DNA of 36,740 bases from Pseudomonadota bacterium (GCA_018830135.1 JAHJTB010000529.1:1-36740), one strand, 5' to 3'. Counted from the first letter of the stretch, positions 1 to 7,948 are shown. Numbers and translations: made by a program. Notes: generated by a model from the letters alone, not told the origin.

Positions 1-208
1 GCGATTTATTTGTATATATTTCAATTAGTTACCGGATACCCGGCTCCCGTCCCCCTCAAAACGACTTTACGAAAAATTATTTCACACTCCCCCGGGAACC
101 ACCACCAACACTCAATAAAAATTTTCACCCATTATTGCTGGCGGAAGCCGAGTCATGCGCCCTTCAGGCCGCCCCCTGGGCCTTTGGGCGAAGCAAAACC
201 AACATGTC

Positions 209-237
209 TTGATTCTTACGCCGTCTTGAAGGATACT
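209..237 (+). promoter_or_regulatory. Candidate sigma70 promoter for the AKR-like/radical SAM pair
   Basis: TTGATT at 209-214 and GATACT at 232-237 are separated by exactly 17 bases. Each box matches the sigma70 consensus at four of six positions. The implied start of transcription is near 244, about 16 bases before the GGAGG ribosome site of the gene at 271. The rest of 1-208 is non-coding by eye and holds nothing else I recognise. Confidence 0.4.
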
Positions 238-270
238 GGACGCGTTCCCAACAATTTACGGAGGTGCGGC

Positions 271-1074
271 ATGGCGGGCTTCGAACCCAGGGTCCTGGGC
301 CGGACCGGGTTGCAGGTCGGTCCCCTCGGCGTGGCGCCCAGTTACGGCGCGCCGGCCGAGGCCTTTGAGGCAGCCTTTGAACGAGGCTGCAACTACTTTT
401 ATTGGGGCGCCCGGCGGACCGAGGCCATGGCCCGGGCCATCCGGAACCTGTGCGGACGGGGCCTTCGTTCGGAGCTGGTCGTCGTCGTGCAGAGCTACGC
501 CCGTTCCGGGGCCCTGATGGAACTCTTGTTCAAGCGGGGCTTGGCCCGCCTCGGCCTGGACTCGGCCGATGTCCTCCTGCTGGGTTGGCACGGCAAGCCG
601 CCCTCCGCCCGACTGCTGGACCGGGCCCTGTCCATGAAACAGCGAGGCCTGTTTCGCTTCCTGGGCCTGTCCGGGCATCATCGTCCCTTGTTCGCCCGCC
701 TGGCCCGGGACGGGGTCTACGATCTGTTCCACGTCCGCTACAACGCGGCCCACCGGGGCGCGGAAGCGGAGGTCTTTGCGCCGCTGGAGGGAGACTCCCG
801 GCCCGGCCTCGTGGCCTTCACCGCCACCCGCTGGCGGCGGCTGCTCGACCCCCGGAAAATGCCGTCCGGCGAACCTCCGCTTTCGGCCGCGGACTGCTAC
901 CGTTTCGTCCTCTCCCACCCCATGGTGGACGTCTGCATGACCGGGCCCCGCAATACGGCCCAAATGCACGAGGCCCTTAAAGCTCTCGAACTCGGGCCGC
1001 TCGGCCCGGACGAACTGGAACGGATACGCCGGATCGGCGGCCACGTCCATGGACGGACCGATTGGAGGCCCTAG
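271..1074 (+). CDS. Aldo/keto reductase-like protein lacking the catalytic tetrad
   Basis: This 267-residue protein has the fold signature of the aldo/keto reductase superfamily: an N-terminal LGRTGLQVGPLG strand, a GCNYFYWG segment at 39-46, a DVLLLGWH strand at 100-107 and an LGLSGHH strand near 131. The ATG at 271 is chosen because GGAGG ends 6 bases upstream; the reading frame stays open further 5' but that part is not coding-like. The canonical residues appear replaced. The Asp position of GxNxxDTA is Tyr44, the Tyr position is occupied by Arg or a neighbour, the Lys strand reads VVVVQS, and the usual LLHW is LLGWH. It may be a pseudo-enzyme or use another chemistry. The stop overlaps the ribosome site of the downstream radical SAM gene, so the two are probably co-translated. 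Confidence 0.8.
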   Translation: MAGFEPRVLGRTGLQVGPLGVAPSYGAPAEAFEAAFERGCNYFYWGARRTEAMARAIRNLCGRGLRSELVVVVQSYARSGALMELLFKRGLARLGLDSADVLLLGWHGKPPSARLLDRALSMKQRGLFRFLGLSGHHRPLFARLARDGVYDLFHVRYNAAHRGAEAEVFAPLEGDSRPGLVAFTATRWRRLLDPRKMPSGEPPLSAADCYRFVLSHPMVDVCMTGPRNTAQMHEALKALELGPLGPDELERIRRIGGHVHGRTDWRP

Positions 1075-1076
1075 GG

Positions 1077-1970
1077 ATGACCATGACCGAATCCGGTTTC
1101 AAGCACTGGCCCGCGGCCATGGTCAACATCACCAACCGCTGCACGCTCCGCTGCCGCCACTGTTTCGTCTTCCGCGAGGCCAACCCCAACCGGGTCGGGG
1201 ACGAGATGCAGACCGGGGCCATGGTCGAAAAGCTGGCCGAACTTCAGAGGCGACACGGCATCCGGCACATGCTCTGGATGGGGGGCGAGCCCCTGCTCCG
1301 TCCGGAGGTGCTCCGGGAAGGGACCGGGCTTTTCGCCCACAACACCGTCACCACCAACGGCACGATCGACCTGATCGACCTGCCGCGCTGCATCTACGTG
1401 GTCTCGGTGGACGGACCGCCCGAGGTCAACGACGCCATTCGGGGACGCGGCGCCTTTGCCCGGGTCGAGCGGACCCTCTCGCGGGTGCCGGCGGATTTTT
1501 CGCCCACGATCATGTGCCAGATGGTGGTCACCCGAAGCAACGAGTCCGTCATCGAGGAAACCGTCCACCTGCTTCGCGAGACCCGGGCCGAGGGGATGAC
1601 GTTTTCCTTCTACGTCCCGCTCGAGCACGACGATTCCGACCTGACCTGGGGTTCGCTGGAACGCCGGGACCGGGCCGTCCGCGAGGTGATGCGCCTGAAG
1701 GCCGAGTATCCGGATTTTATCTGGAACAGCGGCCGGAGCCTGGAACTGACCCTTTCGGAACATGCCCTCCGGATCACCCGGAACTGTCCCTCGAAAGAGC
1801 TGGTCCTGCCGCTCTATCTGGACGGCGACGACTTCGTCACCCCGTTTTGCTGCTACGGCAACGACGTGGACTGCGATCTCTGCGGGGCCTGGGTGGTCTT
1901 TCACCTGGCGGCCAAGCTCGAACAGGCCGGCCTGTCCCCGACCCTGGAACCCTTGACCGCGGAGGCCTGA
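1077..1970 (+). CDS. Radical SAM protein with C-terminal cysteine cluster
   Basis: This 297-residue protein opens with a classical CxxxCxxC cluster (CTLRCRHC, about residues 22-29), which holds the 4Fe-4S that cleaves S-adenosylmethionine. It is followed by the GGEPLLRPE motif used for SAM binding. The C-terminal part is rich in cysteine (a CPSK segment, then CCYGNDVDCDLCGAW), resembling the auxiliary cluster regions of SPASM-like families. The ATG at 1077 was chosen because GGAGG at 1064-1068 lies 8 bases upstream; ATG 1083 and TTG 1062 are alternatives. It starts 2 bases after the stop of the AKR-like gene, so the two form one unit. The substrate is not evident. A peptide or small-molecule modification partnered with the AKR-like protein is only an inference. 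Confidence 0.88.
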   Translation: MTMTESGFKHWPAAMVNITNRCTLRCRHCFVFREANPNRVGDEMQTGAMVEKLAELQRRHGIRHMLWMGGEPLLRPEVLREGTGLFAHNTVTTNGTIDLIDLPRCIYVVSVDGPPEVNDAIRGRGAFARVERTLSRVPADFSPTIMCQMVVTRSNESVIEETVHLLRETRAEGMTFSFYVPLEHDDSDLTWGSLERRDRAVREVMRLKAEYPDFIWNSGRSLELTLSEHALRITRNCPSKELVLPLYLDGDDFVTPFCCYGNDVDCDLCGAWVVFHLAAKLEQAGLSPTLEPLTAEA

Positions 1971-1993
1971 CCACCCGGCCCCGTCCTGTCGTT

Positions 1994-3430
1994 CTATTCG
2001 GTCCGGTTCCGGCCGAATCGGGCGTAATACCGGTACAGGTGCCCCATGGCCCGGGCGGCCCGGGCCGCCGAAGGAAAGGCCGGCACGCCGGCCCCGCCGT
2101 ACAGGGCCCGCAGACTGGCCCCGGCGGCGGCCAGTTCGGGGTCGCCGCCTTCGGAGTCGACCATGAAGGCCGTGGGCTTGGGCCGGCCGTTCTTCTTGAG
2201 ATGCTCGACCACGGCCGGATTCGGGTCGGGCAGGTCGGGCATGTGAAAGGCCATGCGAGGAATAAGCCGATCGACCACGATCATGCCCACGGCCGGGTCC
2301 TGGTAGCCCCGTTCCAGCGTCTCGATCAGGTAGGCCGGGTCCATAAAGGTCTGCCACATGTCCAGCGGGTTCCCGGCGATGTTCCCGGCCGCGGGCACGG
2401 TCTCCTTCAACCAGGCCATGGTCTTTTCCGACAGCCTGGGCACCGCCAGCCCTTCCCGGACAAAGGTATCGGCATAGGCCACGCTGTTGCCTCCGCCGCC
2501 GCCCACGACGAAGACTCCCTTGCCGGCGGGCGGGGGGAGGAAACAAAAGGCCAGGGCCGCGTCCAGCCACTCGTCCATCGAGGTCACCTGGGTCACGCCG
2601 GTCTGGGCGAAAAAGGCCGACCACAGGCCGACCCGGCCGGCCAGGCCGCCGGTGTGCGATGCCGCGGTCGAGGCCCCGGCCTCGCTCAGACCGCCCTTGA
2701 ACAGGATGATCGGCTTGTCCCGGTTCACCCGGGCCGCCAGACGCAGGAAGGCCGGACCGTCGGGCACGCTTTCCAGGTACATGCAGATGGCCCGAATCCG
2801 GTCGTCTTCGGCCATGTACTCGAGAAAGTCCGAAGCGCTCAGGACGGCGCCGTTACCGAAGCTCACCGCCTTGTCCACGCCGAGCCCCAGACGCCAGGCA
2901 TATTCGGTCAGGCGCTGGGTGATTCCGCCGCTCTGGGAGATGATCCCCAGGGGGCCGGGCATGCCGGGAATGGCGCCCCAGGCGGTGAGCCGGGCCGACG
3001 GGCTGTACGGCCCCATGCAGTTCGGACCGATGACCAGCAGGTCGTGCTCCCGGGCGACTTCGGCCAGCCGATCCTCCAAGGCCCGGCCCTCGGGCGTACC
3101 GACCTCTCCGAAGCCCGAGGACAGGATGTGTATGTGGCGGAGGCCCAGCCGGCCGCACTCCTCCAGGATGGCCGGGACGATGCGGGCGGCCACGCAGACG
3201 ATGGCCAGGTCCGGCGCCTCGGGCAGAGCGGTCAGGCTGGGGTAGGCTTTCAGGCCGTTGATCTCATCCGCCTTGGGGTTGATGGGGTAGAGGCGTCCCG
3301 GGAACCCGCTGTCCTGGAAGCGGTTCAAATAGCTCAGGCCGCCGAATCGATAATCGGTACGAGGCACTCCGACAATGGCAACGCTTTCCGGGTTGAAAAA
3401 TTTGGACATATCTTTCGGTGCTGGGCTCAT
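1994..3430 (-). CDS. NDP-forming acyl-CoA synthetase, alpha subunit/domain
   Basis: The 478-residue product matches the alpha part of the acetyl-CoA synthetase (ADP-forming) family. It has a CoA-binding Rossmann domain at the N terminus (SVAIVGVPRT near 16, YPINPKADEINGLKAYPSL near 48-66) and succinyl-CoA-ligase-like domains after it (IISQSGGITQ near 163-172). The phosphohistidine loop AASHTGGLAG places the active His at about residue 259. The family makes ATP or GTP from acyl-CoA, or activates acids, through a phosphohistidine intermediate. The ATP-grasp beta domain found in one-piece enzymes is absent and no beta gene is adjacent, so a partner must lie elsewhere if it is active. The ATG at 3430 has AAGGAG 6 bases upstream. 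It is convergent with the radical SAM gene. Confidence 0.88.
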   Translation of the reverse strand: MSPAPKDMSKFFNPESVAIVGVPRTDYRFGGLSYLNRFQDSGFPGRLYPINPKADEINGLKAYPSLTALPEAPDLAIVCVAARIVPAILEECGRLGLRHIHILSSGFGEVGTPEGRALEDRLAEVAREHDLLVIGPNCMGPYSPSARLTAWGAIPGMPGPLGIISQSGGITQRLTEYAWRLGLGVDKAVSFGNGAVLSASDFLEYMAEDDRIRAICMYLESVPDGPAFLRLAARVNRDKPIILFKGGLSEAGASTAASHTGGLAGRVGLWSAFFAQTGVTQVTSMDEWLDAALAFCFLPPPAGKGVFVVGGGGGNSVAYADTFVREGLAVPRLSEKTMAWLKETVPAAGNIAGNPLDMWQTFMDPAYLIETLERGYQDPAVGMIVVDRLIPRMAFHMPDLPDPNPAVVEHLKKNGRPKPTAFMVDSEGGDPELAAAGASLRALYGGAGVPAFPSAARAARAMGHLYRYYARFGRNRTE

Positions 3431-3555
3431 GTTTTACTCCTTATCCGCCAGGACACTACCGAACAACCCGTTAAAATTCAAGCCGTTTCAACCCGAAAGA
3501 GCCGGATATGCCCGTAGCCGGCCGCTGGTTGAGCACTTCAGCCCGGCGATTCATC

Positions 3556-3584
3556 TTGAACCCCGGCCGGGAAAGGCCTATACT
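3556..3584 (+). promoter_or_regulatory. Candidate sigma70 promoter of the selenoprotein operon
   Basis: TTGAAC at 3556-3561 and TATACT at 3579-3584 are spaced by 17 bases; the -10 box matches five of six consensus positions and the -35 box four of six. It lies in the divergent gap between the acyl-CoA synthetase gene and the selenoprotein gene, about 28 bases before the ATG at 3613. Confidence 0.58.
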
Positions 3585-3612
3585 TCGGTAAACATCATAG
3601 AAAGAGTTCATT

Positions 3613-4512
3613 ATGCACATCGAATACATCAGGAACCTGACCGAACTGTACCAGTCCCTCGGGTACACCCCGTACCGCTGGGTCGTCAACGAGAACGAGC
3701 CTGCCTGGAGCCCGCTGTCCAAACCCTTGTCCCAATGCCGGCTGGGGCTGGTCGCCTCGGGGGGCATCTACGTGACCGGCCAGGAGGCCTTCCACTACAA
3801 GGACGACGATTCCTTCCGGGTCGTGCCCACCACCGTGGACACCCGGGACCTGCGGGCCACCCACTTCGCCTACGACCTGACCCACGCCCGGCGGGACATC
3901 AACGCCGTCTTCCCCCTGGACACGCTGCGCGGCCTGGTCCGGGAAAAGGTCGTCGGCTCCCTGGCCGACCATGCCTTCACCTTTATGGGCGGCATCTATT
4001 CAACCCGCCGGGTCACGGGAAAGCTGGCCCCGGCCCTGACCGAACATCTGCTGGCCGAACAGGTGGACGCCCTGCTCCTGGTGCCGGTCTGACCGGTCTG
4101 CCATCAGTCCGTGGGGCTGATCGCGCGTCAGGCTGAAGCCGCCGGCATTCCGACCCTGTGCATGGGCAGCGCCCTGGACATTCTGAAGGCGGTCAGGCCG
4201 CCTCGGGCCGTTTTTCTGGACTTTCCCCTGGGACATACGGCCGGACCGGCGGACAGGCCCGAACTTCAACGGGCCATCATGATCGAAACCCTCGAGGCCT
4301 TCGCCTCGCTGACCCGGCCCGGCCGGGTCAAGTCCCTGGACTTTGACTGGCCCCTGGACCCGGACTGGAAAATATCGGCCGCCATGGCCAGTGACCAGCG
4401 CACCGTGCGCGACGAGTCACCCCAGTATCAGAACGAAGCGGATCGCCGCCGGGCTGAAACCGGAGACCTGTCGGCCCTGGACCGCGGGTGCGAAATCTGC
4501 GCCCGGCCCTGA
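3613..4512 (+). CDS. Selenoprotein of the GrdB/PrdB-like reductase family (Sec160)
   Basis: Two open frames, 3613-4092 and from 4093 on, are in the same phase and separated only by one TGA at 4090-4092. Reading it as selenocysteine gives a 299-residue protein with VPV-U-PVCHQSVG, so Sec160 and Cys163 form a UxxC redox motif. The residues on both sides read as one continuous domain related to the selenoprotein B subunits of glycine, betaine, sarcosine and D-proline reductases (GRDB family), though it is shorter than typical GrdB (about 435 residues). Coding bias continues on both sides of the TGA, which argues against a nonsense mutation. A SECIS-like hairpin follows the codon. The start has only a weak AAAGAG ribosome site. 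An ATC-hydrolase-like gene follows after 39 bases. The substrate is unknown; a thiol/selenol reductase in the cytoplasm is the likely role. Confidence 0.85.
4090..4121 (+). promoter_or_regulatory. UGA(Sec) codon and bacterial SECIS-like hairpin
   Basis: After the UGA at 4090-4092, bases 4103-4110 pair with 4114-4121 (eight pairs, one a U-G wobble), leaving an apical triloop GUG at 4111-4113. The first loop base is G and lies 18 bases after the UGA. This fits the published bacterial SECIS pattern of a small apical loop with an early G, 16-37 bases from the codon. A competing short helix CCGGU/ACCGG (4084-4088 with 4092-4096) also spans the UGA. The fold was assigned by eye only. Confidence 0.65.
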
Positions 4513-4513
4513 C

Positions 4514-4533
4514 CGCGCCGTTTCGGCGGCGCG
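4514..4533 (+). other. GC-rich hairpin between selenoprotein and ATC-hydrolase genes
   Basis: Bases 4514-4520 pair perfectly with 4527-4533 (seven G-C pairs, six-base loop). No T run follows, so this is not a classical terminator. It sits 7 bases before the strong GGAGGT ribosome site at 4541-4546. It could protect or process the message, or pause transcription between the two genes. Confidence 0.5.
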
Positions 4534-4551
4534 TATTTCCGGAGGTAAAAC

Positions 4552-5274
4552 ATGGCTGAACAATCACATGGCCGTTATTATCTGGACCGGAAACCCCACT
4601 TGATGGCCCAGTTCGATCTGGCCACCGGGTATTTCTCGACCGCCCTGCCGCCCTTTCTCGAAACCTTTGAAATTTCGCATCTGCTCGACCAGGCCCGCAC
4701 GGAATTCGAAGATATCCTGCCTGAACTGCCCTACATCGGCGGTGAGAGCAACATGCTGACCAAAAGCCTGATCCAGGGCGCCCAGTGCCTGCCGATATTC
4801 GAGGCCCTGGAAGCCAAAGGCCTGGAAATCCGCGAGCTGGCCCGCCTCGTATACGAGTGGACCGAGCGGGAAATCGAAGCCAAATCCGAGGAAAAGAAGC
4901 GGAACGTTCGAGGCTTCTACTTTTCGCCCGGCATGCGGGCCGTGGAAATGAACCGGGCCGCCGAGTCCCAGTCCGGTCGATTTCCCGAGGACTGGGTCAG
5001 CGAATTCGTGGATGGGGACGGCCGGGGCTTTGATTTCGGCATCGACTTCGTCGAATGCGGCCTGTGCAAGTTCTTCGGCCGTCGGGGCGCCGAGCGATAC
5101 ACGCCCATATTCTGCCTGTCCGATTACGCCACCTATCGGGCCTTCAAGATCGGCTTCCGGCGGACCCGGACCCTGGCCGCCGGCGCGGCCGCCTGCGATT
5201 TTCGCTTCAACCAGGACTGGACCACGCCTCGCGGCTGGCCCCCGGAATCCCTGGAGGAATATTTACCTTTCTGA
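4552..5274 (+). CDS. L-2-amino-thiazoline-4-carboxylate (ATC) hydrolase family protein
   Basis: This 240-residue soluble protein resembles the ATC-hydrolase family, named for the ring-opening step that converts 2-aminothiazoline-4-carboxylate toward cysteine. The diagnostic part is C-terminal: FVECGLCKFF near 164-173, LSDYATYRAF near 190, and a terminal AACDFRFNQDW segment near 219-229. The cysteines of ECGLC and CDFRF are the candidate catalytic positions. Most members in anaerobes have no proven substrate, so thiazoline hydrolysis should not be assumed. The ATG at 4552 has a strong GGAGGT 5 bases upstream. It follows the selenoprotein gene by 39 bases and probably shares its transcript, which suggests a sulfur- or thiol-linked pathway. 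Confidence 0.75.
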   Translation: MAEQSHGRYYLDRKPHLMAQFDLATGYFSTALPPFLETFEISHLLDQARTEFEDILPELPYIGGESNMLTKSLIQGAQCLPIFEALEAKGLEIRELARLVYEWTEREIEAKSEEKKRNVRGFYFSPGMRAVEMNRAAESQSGRFPEDWVSEFVDGDGRGFDFGIDFVECGLCKFFGRRGAERYTPIFCLSDYATYRAFKIGFRRTRTLAAGAAACDFRFNQDWTTPRGWPPESLEEYLPF

Positions 5275-5286
5275 CATCCGGCCCCC

Positions 5287-5775
5287 TCAACCGGCCAGTA
5301 GACGCAGCCCATAGGCGATCAACAGGATGACGACCAGGGAAGCCGCCAGGCCGAGGACGAAAACGAGGGCAAAGCCGAACGGGTTGTTCAGGTAGGCCCA
5401 GATCGGGGTCTTGGACGGCTCAACCTCGTAATCCTGCTTCCACTCTTCGACCACGTTCTTCCAGTCCTGGGACCTGAAATAGGCTTCCAGAATCCGTTGT
5501 TTCTCTTCCGGCGGCCGGTCCTCCAGTCCATCGAAGTTTGGAATGCGTTCCCGGACCCGCTTCTGGTCCTCGATCCGTTTGGCCTCGACTTCCTGAAAAA
5601 AACGGGCCAGTTCCCGGTCCACGTAGGCCCGGATTTTTTGCTTTAAACGCCGACGGTAATCGAAAGGCCGGTACCCTCCCCGGTCCCGGAAATAATATAC
5701 CAGTTCCAGAAGCACCAGGGCGGTCGGAAACAGGACGATGAAAACCAGGACGGCCTCGGAAAGCAAACCCGCCAC
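5287..5775 (-). CDS. Small membrane protein with two transmembrane helices, unknown function
   Basis: The 162-residue product has a hydrophobic helix at about 4-26, a charged cytoplasmic-type middle rich in Arg, Lys and Glu (40-125, probably helical), and a second hydrophobic helix at about 134-160. I recognise no named family. The longest start is GTG at 5775, but its GAGG overlaps the codon. A TTG three codons downstream would have that GAGG at a better distance, so the start is uncertain. It is convergent with the ATC-hydrolase gene (13 bases between stops) and follows the hydrolase-like frame on the same strand. The charge pattern suggests the loop lies in the cytoplasm. Confidence 0.65.
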   Translation of the reverse strand: MAGLLSEAVLVFIVLFPTALVLLELVYYFRDRGGYRPFDYRRRLKQKIRAYVDRELARFFQEVEAKRIEDQKRVRERIPNFDGLEDRPPEEKQRILEAYFRSQDWKNVVEEWKQDYEVEPSKTPIWAYLNNPFGFALVFVLGLAASLVVILLIAYGLRLLAG

Positions 5776-5781
5776 CTCGCT

Positions 5782-6543
5782 TCAGGCCGGGGCCGCATCC
5801 CGAAAGGAAACGCCGGGCCGACAGTCGGCCGGGACAGCCCCTGGCGATCTCTTGGCCCAATGTAGCATGGGAGCACTCCTTCCGCATGGGATTTCCGAAT
5901 CCTGGTCCGCGGTCGAATGAAAGGCGGGTTTCGATCCGCCGTCGCCGCTCAAAATCCGGGCCAGTTCCCCGGGCCGGCCGAGCATGCCGTAATGATCGGT
6001 ATCCATCTCCTCATACCGCCAGCCTTGGGCCCGAGGGCGGCTTTTGACGTATTCGGGCATGGCCGAGGTCAATTCCAGGAACCGGCTCTTGAGGAAATGG
6101 ACATAGGTCTTGGGAATCCGGTCGATGACCGCCTGATCGAACACCAGCGGCTCGGTGAAGGGGGGCCAGGGGGGGACCCCGAACCGGGCGGCGTCCACTC
6201 CGGCCGATTCGAAGACCTGCCACAAAGACTGGCCGCTCCGGGGAATGGCCGAGTCCACATGGACCAGTCCGGCCGGACGCTCCGGCGCCCGGCCGGCAAC
6301 TCCCGTGATAACGAATCCGGTGTAGCTGTGGCCGACCGGGACCGTGCGCTCCGGGACCAGGTTTTCCATCAGGCCCAGGACCTCGGAGACGTGGCCGGTC
6401 AACGTGAAATGTTGCGGGTCGGACAGGGTGATGGCCCGGGTCCGATGCCCCCGGCCGTCCAGTATGGCCCGGGTAATCAATGTTGTCCGCAATTCCTGGG
6501 CCTGACGGATGAGAGGGGCCGGCCATGACTGAATCCGGGGCAA
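5782..6543 (-). pseudogene. Alpha/beta hydrolase-like gene, N-terminally incomplete and atypical
   Basis: The frame (253 codons from a TTG) clearly belongs to the alpha/beta hydrolases related to plant-esterase-like family members. It has a VGHSYTGFVITGVAGR elbow near residue 71, LVHVDSAIPRSGQS after it, and a MDTDHYGMLGRPGELARIL segment holding the likely catalytic His. Three things are odd. The usual start of the fold (the strand ending in the HG oxyanion-hole motif) is missing and not visible in nearby frames. The nucleophile elbow reads GHSYT instead of GxSxG. About 50 residues of non-family sequence trail after the normal C terminus. I read this as a decaying gene, but a divergent functional variant starting at TTG 6543 cannot be excluded. 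No convincing ribosome site is seen. Confidence 0.6.
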
Positions 6544-6811
6544 CCGGACAAATCCCGATCCGAATATTGATCGGATAACAGTCTAATTATATTATCAAAA
6601 TAATGATACCGCCCGCCAGATTCGAGGCATGGTCGCCTTCACGTCCGCGGCTTGTTGTTGCAGTCGCGGACAACATGCCCGATAATGGGCATGGTAGGCC
6701 TTGACGGCATAATACAGGGCGCCGAACCCCAATATACCGACGGAGCACAGGGATATGCACTACCGCGTTGTGGGACCGGGACATGGTTTGCCAGGTCGAA
6801 GAGCCGGGGGC

Positions 6812-7948
6812 ATGCCCTCGTTTTGGTCGGCGGTCGCCACCGCCCTGTGCACGGCCGCGGCGCTCCATGTGATCGCCCTGGGCGGCGCTCTCCTTGTCCC
6901 GATTTTAAGCCCGATTGTCTCGGGCCCGGCCTTCGCCGGTCAGGCCGACGGTGCTGGCGGGCCGGAGGCGGCTCCCTTTAAAATGGTTGGCGGCGTCCGC
7001 GTCATCGAGGGTCGGACCTTCACCGAGACGCTGACTCTGGACGGCCACCAGTGGGACGGCGCCGTGATCCGGAACAATGTCTTCAACAATATTGCCGATA
7101 AGGGCCTGCACCTGTCCAACGTCCGTGGTCTTTCCATTCTGGATAACCGGTTTACCGGGATCAAAAGCAATGCAATCAAGCTCCGCAGCGACAAGAACCA
7201 GGGTACGGAGGACATTCTCATCAAGGGGAATCTGTTCAAGGACATTGCCGCCACGGCCATCCTGGCCGGCGAGCCCAACGTTCGGCTCCGGATCATCGGC
7301 AACCGCTTCGAGAACGTGGCCCTGATCACCTCGGGGGAAAAGCAGCACGCCATGTATCTGAAAGGCCCGGAATTCCTGGTTGAAGGGAACGTCATATCCG
7401 GGGTGATCGACGCCAACGGCATCTCGGTGAGGACCTCGGGAGTCGTCCGGGGAAATTTTATCGAAAAGGCCGCCAAGGACGGGATCAAGTATTATTCGAG
7501 TTCCGAGACCAAAGGCAGCGGCCGGCTGGTGATCGAGGCCAACGTGGCCGTCGGCAACGGGCACGGCGGGATCGCCCTGGCCGCCGGCAAGGGCCCCCTG
7601 GTCGATCAAGTGGAAATACGGTTCAACACCCTGGCGGGCAATGGCCGCGGGATATGGATTTACGAGGACCTGGACCGCGTCGGAATAAGCATATACGGCA
7701 ACCTGATCGTCGAAGCGGACAAGAAATATATCTACACTCGAACCAAACCGACCCTGGAAACGGACAATTTGGAGGTGGACGCGGAACCGGGATTCGTGAA
7801 CGCGGCCGGCCGGGACTTCAACCTGGTCAAGGCCTCGCCGGCCGTCGGTTTTGTCAGGAAGGCGCCGGGCCTCCCCCCGTACGACTACCAGGGCCGGAGT
7901 TTCGGCCGTCCGCCCTATGACGCGGGGGCGATGCAGTCAGCCCGCTGA
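6812..7948 (+). CDS. Secreted right-handed beta-helix protein (pectate-lyase-like fold)
   Basis: The 378-residue product begins with a signal-like hydrophobic stretch (residues 5-42, ending GPAFAG). It then carries repeated short turns of the NxF/GN type (VIRNNVFNNI, ILDNRFTGI, IKGNLFKDI, IIGNRFENV, VEGNVISGV, VRGNFIEKA, IRFNTLAGN, IYGNLIVEA). This is the hallmark of a parallel beta-helix, as in polysaccharide lyases and epimerases. The end (YDYQGRSFGRPPYDAGAMQ) is the usual closing motif of secreted beta-helix proteins. The frame is open from an ATG at 6755, but those 19 codons lack the gene's G/C third-base bias, so ATG 6812 is preferred. As the first gene of the plus EPS arm it is likely a periplasmic lyase, epimerase or binding protein acting on the polymer. 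Confidence 0.82.
   Translation: MPSFWSAVATALCTAAALHVIALGGALLVPILSPIVSGPAFAGQADGAGGPEAAPFKMVGGVRVIEGRTFTETLTLDGHQWDGAVIRNNVFNNIADKGLHLSNVRGLSILDNRFTGIKSNAIKLRSDKNQGTEDILIKGNLFKDIAATAILAGEPNVRLRIIGNRFENVALITSGEKQHAMYLKGPEFLVEGNVISGVIDANGISVRTSGVVRGNFIEKAAKDGIKYYSSSETKGSGRLVIEANVAVGNGHGGIALAAGKGPLVDQVEIRFNTLAGNGRGIWIYEDLDRVGISIYGNLIVEADKKYIYTRTKPTLETDNLEVDAEPGFVNAAGRDFNLVKASPAVGFVRKAPGLPPYDYQGRSFGRPPYDAGAMQSAR

Noticed and set aside
10-270. 5' extension of the AKR-like frame to an ATG at 10-12
   Set aside because: The 87 extra codons lack coding bias and family similarity, while ATG 271 has a strong ribosome site and begins at the family's first strand.
4111-4512. Separate 133-residue gene starting at GTG 4111
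   Set aside because: It is in phase with the upstream frame across a single UGA and continues the same domain, with no ribosome site of its own; treated as the C-terminal half of the selenoprotein.
6590-6748. Small minus-strand frame of about 40-50 residues with a hydrophobic start (ILGFGALYYAVKAYHAHYR)
   Set aside because: Only a TTG is available as start, no ribosome site is seen and no family is recognised; kept out as probable chance.
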